64,000 bases of DNA from CAYVCG01 sp964449985 (GTDB taxonomy: Bacteria > Bacillota > Clostridia > Lachnospirales > WRAX01), in contig CAYVCG010000001.1 in assembly GCA_964449985.1 (NCBI GenBank), forward strand, positions 1-64,000. The letters run 5' to 3'. Made by a program: the position numbers and the translations under genes. Below the pieces are notes generated by a model. That model made no database searches, was not told the DNA's origin, and saw nothing but the letters and a program-made list of their open reading frames with translations. Below, piece after piece: positions 17,061 through 25,662 of the stretch (its first letter is position 1; the number at the start of each line of letters is the position of its first letter).

Positions 17061-18173
17061 TTGAATAAAAAAATATGTTACGCCTTTATATTAATTTCGT
17101 TTATCAGCATAGTGACTATGCTTTTTATAGGTAACTCGGCTTCTCATTATTACAAAGCTTATGACGGTAGCACTTCTTTACAAACTCAACAACAGGATCA
17201 GGCAATAAATGAAACAGAAAATCCTAAAGAAAATATTGATCCCTCTGCTGCGGAGATTCATATTAATGATTCAGACGATGTTGACGTTTTAAATATAACT
17301 CAAAACAAAAATGACGATATTAATGATGACAATACTGATGATAGCGATAATACAGAAAATTATGAACGGGCTATTGAAGATAATTCAAAGGAAAGCGCAG
17401 GAACGACTAATAACGCAATAGATGAAGAAGTTACTGTTGATGATCCGTTTCTGGAAGGACCGGAAGATGTTGAATCAGCCGATAATAAGGATATAATTGC
17501 AAATCCTTTGGAGGAGCTTCAAAATCCTGATGTTGTTTTGGATTTATCGGATATTAAGCATATAGCTCTGACATTTGATGATGGCCCGAGAGTTGAAACA
17601 ACGGGCAGGCTTTTGGATATTTTAAAAGATAATAATGCAAAAGCAACATTTTTTGTTATGGGTCAACGCGTTGAAAACAACCCTGATTTGGTTAAAAGGA
17701 TGTATGATGAAGGTCATGCAGTTGGGAATCATACATTTAACCATAAAGACTTGACAAAGCTTAAGGAATCAGACGTTAATTCTCAGATAGAAAAAACCAA
17801 TGTTACTATAAGGAATATCATCGATGCTGATACATCCTTGCTTAGACCGACATATGGGGCATACAATTCTAAAACGATGTCTATGGCAAAAGATAAGAGC
17901 ATGTTTTTAATATTGTGGGATATAGACCCTATGGATTGGAACTCAAAAAATGCCGATAGAATACATGACCATATAGTCTCACGGGCTAAAGATGGTGATA
18001 TAATACTGTTGCATGATATTTATCATACGAGTGTTGATGCTGCTGAGAAGGTTGTTAAAACTTTATCGGAAAAAGGGTTTGTTTTCGTAACAGTGCCTGA
18101 GCTTATAGAGCTTTATCAGCCGATGGAATATGGATGCGCTTACCGTTCGGGGAAGGGAGCCGCTGTTAAATGA
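17061..18173 (+). CDS. Membrane-anchored polysaccharide deacetylase (NodB domain)
   Basis: The 370-residue protein has an N-terminal transmembrane or signal segment (about 6-24), then about 135 residues of acidic, Asn/Asp-rich linker, then a NodB deacetylase domain from about 165. Catalytic motifs are TFDDGP (171-176, metal Asp174), HTFNH (224-228), RPTYG, and the C-terminal DIILLHD. It should remove acetyl groups from extracellular N-acetylated polysaccharide, probably peptidoglycan. The start is TTG at 17061, seven bases after GGGGGAG; no in-frame ATG is available nearby. Its stop overlaps the next gene (ATGA). Confidence 0.92.
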   Translation: MNKKICYAFILISFISIVTMLFIGNSASHYYKAYDGSTSLQTQQQDQAINETENPKENIDPSAAEIHINDSDDVDVLNITQNKNDDINDDNTDDSDNTENYERAIEDNSKESAGTTNNAIDEEVTVDDPFLEGPEDVESADNKDIIANPLEELQNPDVVLDLSDIKHIALTFDDGPRVETTGRLLDILKDNNAKATFFVMGQRVENNPDLVKRMYDEGHAVGNHTFNHKDLTKLKESDVNSQIEKTNVTIRNIIDADTSLLRPTYGAYNSKTMSMAKDKSMFLILWDIDPMDWNSKNADRIHDHIVSRAKDGDIILLHDIYHTSVDAAEKVVKTLSEKGFVFVTVPELIELYQPMEYGCAYRSGKGAAVK

Positions 18174-18619
18174 CGGATTTGGGTGTTAGAATAAATATCT
18201 TAAAAGACGTTTTGGAGCAAAAGAAATCATCTTTAGAGCAAATATATAATATTTGTGAAAACGAAGAAATGCTCTCAAAGGAGCCCAATACTGCGATAAA
18301 GGCAGAAATGCTTAAAGGCATGGCGCTTGAAAAGCAGAACCTTATTGACAATGTGCTTCAATGTGATACTGTGTTTCAAAAATCCTTTGGAGAGATAAAG
18401 GATAATTTTGAGGCTAATGCAGCTTATTATGAAAACGACGTGAGATATTTACAAACCCTAATCAAACATATCGTTGAGCTTGATATAAAAATAAGGAATA
18501 AAGAAAGCGTTAATAAAGAAGTAATAACGCTTGGGCGTTTACCAGCAAGGCCAAAAACCGCCGCCGCAAAAAACTATATATTAAAGCAATACGAAAAAAA
18601 CAATAAAAAAAGACAATAA
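18170..18619 (+). CDS. FlgN/FliT-like coiled-coil protein (putative flagellar chaperone)
   Basis: This 149-residue protein is helical and highly charged, with heptad-like spacing over residues 5-115 and a basic C-terminal tail (KQYEKNNKKRQ). Length, composition and helix layout resemble FlgN/FliT chaperones, which hold flagellar hook-associated or cap proteins before export. I base this on pattern, not on a diagnostic motif. Its ATG overlaps the deacetylase stop codon (ATGA), and a terminator follows. The chemotaxis receptor lies next, so a motility link is plausible. Confidence 0.5.
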   Translation: MTDLGVRINILKDVLEQKKSSLEQIYNICENEEMLSKEPNTAIKAEMLKGMALEKQNLIDNVLQCDTVFQKSFGEIKDNFEANAAYYENDVRYLQTLIKHIVELDIKIRNKESVNKEVITLGRLPARPKTAAAKNYILKQYEKNNKKRQ

Positions 18620-18630
18620 CAAAATATCAT

Positions 18631-18669
18631 TTGGTCAAGGCGGATTTTCGTTTTGGCCAAAAGTTTTTT
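18631..18669 (+). terminator. Terminator after the FlgN-like gene
   Basis: TTGGTCAA pairs with TTGGCCAA across a loop of about 14 bases and is followed by AAGTTTTTT. It separates the deacetylase pair from the receptor gene's own promoter. Confidence 0.65.
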
Positions 18670-18677
18670 GACGATAT

Positions 18678-18704
18678 TAATTAATTATATATATTTGCCG
18701 ATTA
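18678..18704 (+). promoter_or_regulatory. Sigma-D-like promoter for the chemotaxis receptor
   Basis: TAAT (18678-18681), 15 bases, then GCCGATTA (18697-18704). The -10 element matches GCCGAT exactly and the spacing is the sigma-D optimum. The start codon lies about 50 bases downstream. Confidence 0.6.
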
Positions 18705-18755
18705 CTTTATTGATAGACGTTATATGTACATAAATTAACGAAGGTGGTATTTGAT

Positions 18756-20939
18756 ATGAAGTGGTATAAAAATCTTGATGGGATAAATAAAAAATTTATT
18801 GTTCCTTTTGCTTTAATAATACTGTGTGGAATTATTATGTGCATTTTAGCGGCTTTAAGCATTTTTTCGGCTTCTTTTTCCCAAACCTCATTATACGGTG
18901 TACTTGCCATAGGCATTATAACTGTTATAGTTACTATTGCTGCATTTTTAATCTGCTCGCGAGTTGTCGTTAAGCCTTTGGAAAAGCTTAATGAACTGAC
19001 GGCTAGGGTGGCAGAAGGGGATTTGGATTGCCGTGTTCTTCTTAATGCACGGGATGAAATAGGTTTGCTTTCTTCAAATATTGATAAAATCGTTTCTAAT
19101 CTTATTCTTATTCAAACAGAATTAGAAAGCGTTTCGCCGGATCATCTTATACGGGAGGCTGAATATTCTGGCGGATATAAGGCTATTGTCTCGAGGATAA
19201 ACAGACTTGCATCTGACTATTCTAGAACAATAAATAATTTTTCGGAGACGCTTGCAAAAATTTCTGACGGAAGCATTTCCAAAGGCACTAACATTTTTGC
19301 GGCAACCGAGCATAAAGCGATTAATACGTTTATGGAAAACTTATGCGGCATTGGAGACGATATTAAAAGGATTGCAGACGCTTGCGCCGCCGGAGATATA
19401 AATGAAAGACTTGATATAAACAAATATAAAGGGCAATGGAAAAGTATATGCTTAAATGTTAACAACATTTTAAATGCTTTTGCCGAACCTCTTAAAGAAA
19501 CGATTGACGTTGTATCCGAAATTTCTGACGGAAATCTTGGCGCAACGATAAAAGGAAATTATCGCGGAAGTTATTTGGAACTTAAAAATGCTGTTAATTC
19601 AATTGCGTTAAAGGCTTCCTCTTGCAATAATGAAATTTCAAAAACTCTTGATAAATTGTGTGAACAGGATTTTGATATAATGCTTGCATCTGACTATGTT
19701 GGCGATTATAATCTGGTTAAACAATCACTAAATAAGGTTGTTGAAACATTTAACGCTATTTTAATAAAAATGAGGGAGTCTTCAAAGGATATAACTTCTG
19801 ACGCTATAGTTATCTCTCAAACCAGCTCTAGCCTATCACAAGGCGTTAGTACACAAAATGAAACAGTCGAAACACTTAATACATCTATCCAGAATATTAG
19901 CGTTAAAACAAAGCAGAATGCCGATATGGCAGAGAACTCTAACAGGCTTGCTTTGGCAGCCAAGGATTCTGCCGAATTAGGAAATGTTGAAATGACGAGC
20001 ATGATAGAAGCAATGAACAAGATAAATGAAGCCTCGGGCAATATCTCTAAAATAATAAAGGTTATAGAAGATATTGCCTTACAAACAAATCTGCTTGCGC
20101 TTAACGCCGCAGTTGAAGCTGCAAGGGCAGGTGCGCATGGAAAGGGATTCTCGGTTGTTGCAGAGCAGGTAAGAACGCTTGCTGAAAGAAGCCAATCGGC
20201 TGCGAAGGAATCATCTAGGTTTATTGAAAGCTCCTTTGAAAAGGTTAACAATGGGGTTAAAATAGCAAATGCAACAGCACAACGTCTTGATGATATAGTA
20301 TCTCAAATAAATGAGATATCAGATTTGATCAGTGGTGTTTCCAAATATTCGAGGGAACAGGCTGATTCAATAGAAATGGTTGCAAACGGAATATCAAGTA
20401 TTTCGGATATTACACGGCTTAACGCTTCTTTAAGCCAACAGTCTGCTGTTTCTTCAAATGCTCTGCTTAAAAACTCTCAGATGTTTGAGGAAATGTTTTC
20501 AGGATTCAAAGGCAAGTCGATAATTGATAAAAATAATGAGCCGCTGGCTATAAGCAAACCTGTTTTAGCGGATGGTTCTGTTCAAACACCGGCAAAGCCT
20601 GCTTCACCTATAAGTGGGAGATTTAAACCGGAAGTCGCAAAACAACCTGTGAAAACAGTTCCAAGACCGGATGTTTTGCCACTAAAGCCTACGTCTTCTA
20701 TTAAGCCTTTTTCTGCTAAGCCTTCTACTGTTAAACCTTTTCCGGCTAAGCAGGCAGATTCAAAACCTATGGTGCTAAATCCTGCGGGGAAAGTGAACCA
20801 TGAATCTACAATACGTCCGTCTTCTAATATAACGGAATTAAAACCTAAAACGCAAACCCAACAACAACTAGTACCTACAAAAAATACACCCCAGAATACA
20901 GTAAATATTTTTGATAAAAAGGATTTTGGAAAGTATTAA
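18756..20939 (+). CDS. Methyl-accepting chemotaxis protein with minimal external domain and Pro/Lys-rich tail
   Basis: The 727-residue receptor has two transmembrane helices (about 14-37 and 47-70) separated by only about nine residues, so it has no extracytoplasmic ligand domain. A HAMP domain (about 71-125) and further HAMP-like repeats follow to about residue 340. The signalling tip is intact ([17 protein letters not shown], about 443-459, then [15 protein letters not shown]). After residue 590 comes a roughly 135-residue tail rich in Lys-Pro repeats ([17 protein letters not shown]). The receptor should report to CheA/CheW or the CheV encoded nearby. The ATG at 18756 has GAAGGTGG upstream. 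Confidence 0.94.
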   Translation: MKWYKNLDGINKKFIVPFALIILCGIIMCILAALSIFSASFSQTSLYGVLAIGIITVIVTIAAFLICSRVVVKPLEKLNELTARVAEGDLDCRVLLNARDEIGLLSSNIDKIVSNLILIQTELESVSPDHLIREAEYSGGYKAIVSRINRLASDYSRTINNFSETLAKISDGSISKGTNIFAATEHKAINTFMENLCGIGDDIKRIADACAAGDINERLDINKYKGQWKSICLNVNNILNAFAEPLKETIDVVSEISDGNLGATIKGNYRGSYLELKNAVNSIALKASSCNNEISKTLDKLCEQDFDIMLASDYVGDYNLVKQSLNKVVETFNAILIKMRESSKDITSDAIVISQTSSSLSQGVSTQNETVETLNTSIQNISVKTKQNADMAENSNRLALAAKDSAELGNVEMTSMIEAMNKINEASGNISKIIKVIEDIALQTNLLALNAAVEAARAGAHGKGFSVVAEQVRTLAERSQSAAKESSRFIESSFEKVNNGVKIANATAQRLDDIVSQINEISDLISGVSKYSREQADSIEMVANGISSISDITRLNASLSQQSAVSSNALLKNSQMFEEMFSGFKGKSIIDKNNEPLAISKPVLADGSVQTPAKPASPISGRFKPEVAKQPVKTVPRPDVLPLKPTSSIKPFSAKPSTVKPFPAKQADSKPMVLNPAGKVNHESTIRPSSNITELKPKTQTQQQLVPTKNTPQNTVNIFDKKDFGKY

Positions 20940-20960
20940 AATATTTTGAAGTATTATGGT

Positions 20961-20996
20961 AAAGGCCATCCGCGAAATAACGGATGGCCTTTTTAT
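20961..20996. terminator. Bidirectional terminator between the receptor and hydA
   Basis: AAAGGCCATCCG pairs with CGGATGGCCTTT around an eight-base loop, with T-runs on both strands. It lies between convergent genes and serves both. Confidence 0.85.
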
Positions 20997-20997
20997 C

Positions 20998-22737
20998 TTA
21001 TAACTCTCTTTTTGTGTATTTAGTATGTAATAGGTGGTGAGCCTTTTCGCCCCCGGGTTCTCCAAGGAATTCGCTGTAAAGCTGTTGGATTTCCTTGTTT
21101 TCATGTGAATAACGAATCTCTTTCGATCTATCCTCATTATAAAGAACTTCTGCACGCTTTATAGTTGTTTCTGGGTTATTGCCATGATATGGTTGTCCAC
21201 CGCCGTTTACACAGCCGCCTGGGCAAGCCATAATTTCTATAGCATGGTAGGAAGCCTTTTTGTCACGAACTGATTCAAGAAGCTGCCTTGCATTTCCAAG
21301 ACCGTGAGCAACTGCTATTTTGATTTCTGTTCCGTTTATGTCATAAGACGCTTCTTTTATGCCTTCAATACCTCTAAGATCCTTGAACTCAACATCAGCC
21401 GGTTTGTTGCCTGTAAGCCAGAAGTAAGCGGTTCTTAAAGCAGCTTCAATAACGCCTCCGGTTGTTCCAAAGATAACGCTGGCGCCGGAAGATTCTCCCA
21501 TAACGCTGTCGAAATCCTCGTCTTGAAGCATATCAAAATTCATGCCAGCTTCTGTAACCATTTTTCCAAGCTCGCGAGTTGTAATAACATAGTCAACGTT
21601 TGCAAAATTTTTATCTGAAAGCTCTGGACGAGCCGCTTCATATTTTTTAGCAAGACAAGGCATGACGGAAACGACAACTACCTTGGATGGGTCTACGCCG
21701 AGTTTTTCCGCCAAGAATGTTTTAGCAATCGCTCCAAACATCTCGTGAGGAGATTTGCATGATGATGGAATATCAAGTAGTTCTGGGAATTGGTGCTCAA
21801 TAAACTTAACCCATGCTGGGCAGCAGCTTGTTAATATAGGCAATGTGCCATTGTTTTCAATACGGTGAATAAGCTCAGTTGCTTCTTCCATAATAGTAAG
21901 GTCTGCAGCGAAATCTGTATCATAAACCTTGTTGAAACCAAGGTGTCTAAGAGCGGATACCATTTTGCCTGTAACATTTGTACCTACAGGAAGGCCGAAA
22001 ACTTCGCCCAAAGCTGCACGAACGGCTGGAGCTGTTTGAACGATAACAAACTTGTCAGGATCGTTCAAAGCATCCCAAACTCTCTTTGTATTGTCTACTT
22101 GAGTAAGAGCTCCTGTTGGACAAACTGAAACGCATTGTCCGCAGAATGTACATGAAGTTTCAAGCATCGGATGGTCGAAGAACGTTCCGATAGTCGTGTC
22201 AAAACCGCGGTTAACTGCGGAATAAACGCCAACTGTTTGAACAGTGTTGCACATAGTTTCGCAACGGCGGCAAAGCACGCACTTGTTAGGGTCACGAATA
22301 AGGGAAAGGCTGGAAGTGTCTTTCTCAAAATCTGATCTTTTGCCGTGATAACGAACTTGGTCTACACCGATTTCTGCCGCAAGGCTTTGGAGCTCACAAT
22401 TTTGGTTTCTGGAACAAATCAAGCAATCATTTGGATGATTGGAAAGGAAGAGCTCAATCATCTTGCGGCGAGCCAAAACTGCTCTTTTTGAGCTAGTGTG
22501 AATGACCATGCCCTCTGTAACCTGAGTGTTACAAGCTGGGGCAAGGTTTTTACGCCCTTCTATTTCAACCATACAAACGCGGCAAGTCGCAACTTGGTTA
22601 ACCATCTTGATATCATGAAGGTTCAAATGGCACAAAGTCGGGATATGCAAGCCGCATAACTGAGCACAATCCAAAATGGTTGTGCCTGGTTCAACCTGTA
22701 TTGGTGTGTTATTTATGGTAACATTTATTAAACTCAT
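20998..22737 (-). CDS. hydA: [FeFe] hydrogenase catalytic subunit
   Basis: The 579-residue protein carries the H-cluster motifs TSCCPAW (about 302), MPCLAKKYE (about 358) and MACPGGCVNGGGQP (about 500). N-terminally it has a plant-type [2Fe-2S] domain (CHL...CRVCMVE...C), a His/Cys cluster (HPNDCLICSRNQNC), and two [4Fe-4S] clusters (CVLCRRCETMC, CTFCGQCVSVC). This is the M3-type subunit of soluble multimeric hydrogenases that produce or oxidise H2. The start at 22737 follows AGGAGGTTTAAAA. It is the last gene of the operon; the hydB-hydA gap is 11 bases. Confidence 0.97.
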   Translation of the reverse strand: MSLINVTINNTPIQVEPGTTILDCAQLCGLHIPTLCHLNLHDIKMVNQVATCRVCMVEIEGRKNLAPACNTQVTEGMVIHTSSKRAVLARRKMIELFLSNHPNDCLICSRNQNCELQSLAAEIGVDQVRYHGKRSDFEKDTSSLSLIRDPNKCVLCRRCETMCNTVQTVGVYSAVNRGFDTTIGTFFDHPMLETSCTFCGQCVSVCPTGALTQVDNTKRVWDALNDPDKFVIVQTAPAVRAALGEVFGLPVGTNVTGKMVSALRHLGFNKVYDTDFAADLTIMEEATELIHRIENNGTLPILTSCCPAWVKFIEHQFPELLDIPSSCKSPHEMFGAIAKTFLAEKLGVDPSKVVVVSVMPCLAKKYEAARPELSDKNFANVDYVITTRELGKMVTEAGMNFDMLQDEDFDSVMGESSGASVIFGTTGGVIEAALRTAYFWLTGNKPADVEFKDLRGIEGIKEASYDINGTEIKIAVAHGLGNARQLLESVRDKKASYHAIEIMACPGGCVNGGGQPYHGNNPETTIKRAEVLYNEDRSKEIRYSHENKEIQQLYSEFLGEPGGEKAHHLLHTKYTKREL

Positions 22738-22748
22738 TTTTAAACCTC

Positions 22749-24542
22749 CTATTTCCGCACGATGGCTTTTGTCGGGCATTTTGTTTCACAAACGCCGCAT
22801 TTGATACATTTATCCTGATCAATAATGTGAGGCTTTTTGCGTTCGCCAGCTATACAGTTGACAGGACAGTTACGTGCGCATAATGTACAACCAATACATT
22901 TTTCAGGAATAACTTCATAAGTAAGAAGCTCCGTACAAGCGCCAGCAGGACATTTTTTATCAATAACGTGCGCTTTATATTCGTGTTCAAAGTATTTAAG
23001 CGTGGAAAGAACAGGGTTTGGAGCTGTTTGGCCAAGGCCGCATAAGGAGCAATCTATTATAACTTCGCCAAGCTTTTTAAGCTCTTGCAAATCGTTTTCA
23101 GTTCCTCTGCCTTCTGTAATGTCTTCCAAAATTTCTAAAAGACGTCTGTTACCGATACGGCAAGGCGTACATTTTCCGCAGCTTTCCTCAACAGTAAAGT
23201 CCAGATAGAATTTCGCTATGTTAACCATACAGTCGTCTTCATCCATAACGATAAGACCGCCGGAACCCATCATAGAACCAACATCTTTAAGTGATTCATA
23301 GTCGATAGGAAGGTCAAGAAGCTCTTCCGGAATACATCCGCCGGACGGGCCACCAGTTTGGATAGCCTTAAACTTTTTACCGTCTCTTATGCCTCCGCCG
23401 ATGTCAAAAATGATTTCTCTAATTGTTGTTCCCATAGGAACTTCGACAAGACCAACGTTGTTAATCTTTCCGGCCAAAGCGAATACTTTTGTTCCTTTTG
23501 AATTTTCTGTTCCAATGGAATTAAACCAATCGGCACCGTTTAAAAGGATTTGGCAAATATTTGCATATGTTTCAACGTTGTTGATGTTTGAAGGGCATTG
23601 CCATAAGCCTTTTTGAGCTGGGAACGGAGGTTTAACGCGCGGTTCTCCACGGCTTCCTTCGATTGAATTTATAAGAGCTGTTTCCTCACCGCAGACGAAT
23701 GCGCCTGCGCCAAGATTTATAGATAAATGGAAGCTAAAATCGCTGCCAAGAATATTGTCACCCAAAAGGCCAAGCTCTTCTGCTTGGGCAATAGCTATTT
23801 TAAGCCTTTCAACAGCCAAAGGATATTCTGCACGGATATAGATTACGCCTTCGTTTGCGCCGATGGCATAGCCGCAAATAGCCATAGCTTCTAAAACAGA
23901 GTGTGGGTCGCCTTCCAAAATGGATCTGTCCATAAATGCGCCTGGGTCGCCCTCGTCTGCATTACAAATAACGTATTTTTTATCGCCTGGGGATTTATGC
24001 GCAAATTCCCATTTCAAACCTGTTGGGAAACCTGCTCCTCCGCGGCCTCTTAAATTACTTTTCTTAATAACCTCAATAACTTCCATTGGAGTTTGATCAA
24101 AGATAGCAGTACCAAGAGCTTCGTAACCGCGAAGAGCTATGTAATCATCAATTTTCTCAGGGTCAATAATACCGCAGTTTTTAAGCGCGATACGAACCTG
24201 AGTTTTATAGAACGGAATATGTCTGTGCTCTGCTTCGTGATCACCTTTTTGAGGGTCTGTATATAAAAGGCGGTTTACTATTCTTCCTTTTATAACGTGC
24301 TCGTTTATGATTTCCTCAACGTCTGCAGCAGTAACCTTAACATAAAAAACGTTGTCAGGATAAACCTTTACAATAGGGCCTTGTTCACAAAAACCAAAGC
24401 ATCCTGTTTTCAAGATTTGGACATCACCTGCATAGCCTGTTGCTTTCAATTGGCTTTTAAAAGCGTCATAAACCGCTAAGCTCTCAGTTGAAACACAACC
24501 GGTTCCTCCGCATACTAATATATGCATTCTATATTTTTCCAT
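22749..24542 (-). CDS. hydB: Hydrogenase NADH/FMN-binding subunit (NuoF-like)
   Basis: The 597-residue protein has an N-terminal thioredoxin-like [2Fe-2S] domain, the flavin/NAD site (RGRGGAGFPTG about 165, NADEGDPGAFMDR), the C-terminal [4Fe-4S] site (SCGKCTPCR about 452), and two ferredoxin clusters (CIGCTLCARNCP, CIKCGVCETKCP). It passes electrons between NAD(H) and the iron-sulfur chain of HydA. Systems of this make-up include the electron-bifurcating hydrogenases that use NADH and reduced ferredoxin together; the sequence alone cannot prove bifurcation. Its ATG overlaps the preceding gene's stop by one base. Confidence 0.95.
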   Translation of the reverse strand: MEKYRMHILVCGGTGCVSTESLAVYDAFKSQLKATGYAGDVQILKTGCFGFCEQGPIVKVYPDNVFYVKVTAADVEEIINEHVIKGRIVNRLLYTDPQKGDHEAEHRHIPFYKTQVRIALKNCGIIDPEKIDDYIALRGYEALGTAIFDQTPMEVIEVIKKSNLRGRGGAGFPTGLKWEFAHKSPGDKKYVICNADEGDPGAFMDRSILEGDPHSVLEAMAICGYAIGANEGVIYIRAEYPLAVERLKIAIAQAEELGLLGDNILGSDFSFHLSINLGAGAFVCGEETALINSIEGSRGEPRVKPPFPAQKGLWQCPSNINNVETYANICQILLNGADWFNSIGTENSKGTKVFALAGKINNVGLVEVPMGTTIREIIFDIGGGIRDGKKFKAIQTGGPSGGCIPEELLDLPIDYESLKDVGSMMGSGGLIVMDEDDCMVNIAKFYLDFTVEESCGKCTPCRIGNRRLLEILEDITEGRGTENDLQELKKLGEVIIDCSLCGLGQTAPNPVLSTLKYFEHEYKAHVIDKKCPAGACTELLTYEVIPEKCIGCTLCARNCPVNCIAGERKKPHIIDQDKCIKCGVCETKCPTKAIVRK

Positions 24543-24931
24543 TATCGGGGAACCTCCTTGCTAATGATTGAATCTTCTATAAATATACCTTGCATAACGT
24601 GCTTGTCTACAATTTGTTTTGCAAGAGCAGAGTCTACATTGCCGTATCTAATAGGCTCTTTGCCCGGCATACGCACTTCAACAAGAGGCTCTGCATAGCA
24701 AAAACCGAGACAGCCAGTTGCGACAACTGAAACGTTTTCAAGCCCTTTAGCCGAGATTTCGTCTAAAAGAGCAACCATTGTATCTCTTGCGCCTGCGGCG
24801 ATTCCACATGTTGCCATACCTACTGCAAGCACTATTCTGTCAGGATTCTCACCCGTTGTTCTGATAGAAGTGGCCTCGTTGGCGCGCTCCCTAATTTTTC
24901 TAAGCTCATCTAAAGATTTGATTTTACTCAT
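24542..24931 (-). CDS. Thioredoxin-like [2Fe-2S] ferredoxin subunit of the hydrogenase
   Basis: The 129-residue protein carries four cysteines in the pattern of [2Fe-2S] thioredoxin-like ferredoxins (VGMATCGIAAGA, then VVATGCLGFCYAEP). Such a small subunit is often encoded within hydrogenase operons of this type. It probably carries electrons among the NADH, flavin and iron-sulfur sites. The start at 24931 (MSKIKSLDELRKIRERA) overlaps the hydC stop (ATGAGTAA) and uses the GGTGGAG sequence inside hydC as ribosome site. An upstream frame extension lies inside hydC and is not used. Confidence 0.88.
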   Translation of the reverse strand: MSKIKSLDELRKIRERANEATSIRTTGENPDRIVLAVGMATCGIAAGARDTMVALLDEISAKGLENVSVVATGCLGFCYAEPLVEVRMPGKEPIRYGNVDSALAKQIVDKHVMQGIFIEDSIISKEVPR

Positions 24932-25427
24932 CATCTCCACCGCCCTTTGCCATGTATTCTTCAACTATTTTATTAACATCATCCGTCGTTACTCTGCCAT
25001 AAACCTTGCCGTTTACGGAGACGACCGGCGCAAGACCACAAGCGCCTACGCAGCGGATGCCATCAAGAGAAAACATCATATCTTTTGATGTTTCGCCCTG
25101 TCCTATCTCTAAGTGCTTTTTAAATTCATCAAGAATAGATTGAGCACCGCGGACGAAACATGCTGTTCCCATACAAACAGCAACTTTGTATTTACCTTTT
25201 GGATTGATATTAAAGAATGAATAGAAAGTAACAACCCCATAGACTTTTGACGAGGGGATCTCTAGCTTGTGAGCCACGTGATTCTGCACCTCGTAAGGCA
25301 AATAACCTATAAGATCCTGAGCTTTGTGTAAAACAGTGATAAGCTTTCCGTCTTTATTTGGAAGGCTATCGATATACGCATCGAGCTCTTTAAGTTTTGC
25401 AGAGAAATCTTTTGCTTCAACCTGCAT
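24924..25427 (-). CDS. hydC: Hydrogenase NuoE-like [2Fe-2S] subunit
   Basis: The 167-residue protein is a NuoE/HydC-type thioredoxin-fold subunit. It has an N-terminal helical part (LITVLHKAQDLIGYLP), GVVTFYSFFN, and four [2Fe-2S] cysteines (CMGTACF and CVGACG). It is the first gene of the operon hydC-[2Fe-2S]-hydB-hydA on the minus strand. The ribosome site AAGGAGGAGC precedes the ATG. Its C-terminal tail GGGDDE encodes the Shine-Dalgarno for the next gene. Confidence 0.94.
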   Translation of the reverse strand: MQVEAKDFSAKLKELDAYIDSLPNKDGKLITVLHKAQDLIGYLPYEVQNHVAHKLEIPSSKVYGVVTFYSFFNINPKGKYKVAVCMGTACFVRGAQSILDEFKKHLEIGQGETSKDMMFSLDGIRCVGACGLAPVVSVNGKVYGRVTTDDVNKIVEEYMAKGGGDDE

Positions 25428-25526
25428 ATTTAAAGCTCCTCCTTTGAAAATAATTTTGTGGACAATGAGTCACATATAAACGGTTACTTTGTTGTATATT
25501 TCTACAAAAAATAACCTAACTTTTTT

Positions 25527-25556
25527 ATTATATATTATATCTGTTAAGTTGTCCAA
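25527..25556 (-). promoter_or_regulatory. Putative sigma-A promoter of the hydrogenase operon
   Basis: On the minus strand TTGGAC (25551-25556) and TATAAT (25527-25532) are 18 bases apart. The surrounding sequence is very AT-rich, so alternative -10 boxes exist. The leader to hydC would be about 90 bases. Confidence 0.5.
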
Positions 25557-25562
25557 TAAAAT

Positions 25563-25580
25563 TTGTTATGAAAATAACAT
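25563..25580. promoter_or_regulatory. Rex-like operator in the hyd / LTA-synthase divergent region
   Basis: TTGTTATGAAAATAACAT is an inverted repeat with 7-base arms and a 4-base centre. Its 18-base size and TTGTTA...TAACA arms match the clostridial Rex consensus TTGTTAA-N4-TTAACAA with one mismatch per outer half. It lies just upstream of the hyd -35 box and just upstream of the opposing promoter. Rex senses NADH/NAD+ and commonly controls hydrogenase and fermentation genes. Confidence 0.45.
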
Positions 25581-25589
25581 GTGTATTGC

Positions 25590-25618
25590 TTTACATTTTC
25601 AACACAATATATTATACT
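25590..25618 (+). promoter_or_regulatory. Sigma-A promoter for the LTA-synthase-like gene
   Basis: TTTACA (25590-25595), 17 bases, TATACT (25613-25618). The start codon at 25663 is about 38 bases after the predicted transcription start. Confidence 0.6.
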
Positions 25619-25662
25619 TTTTTAAACTATTATATTTTGCATAAAAAAGAAGGATAGGGTAT

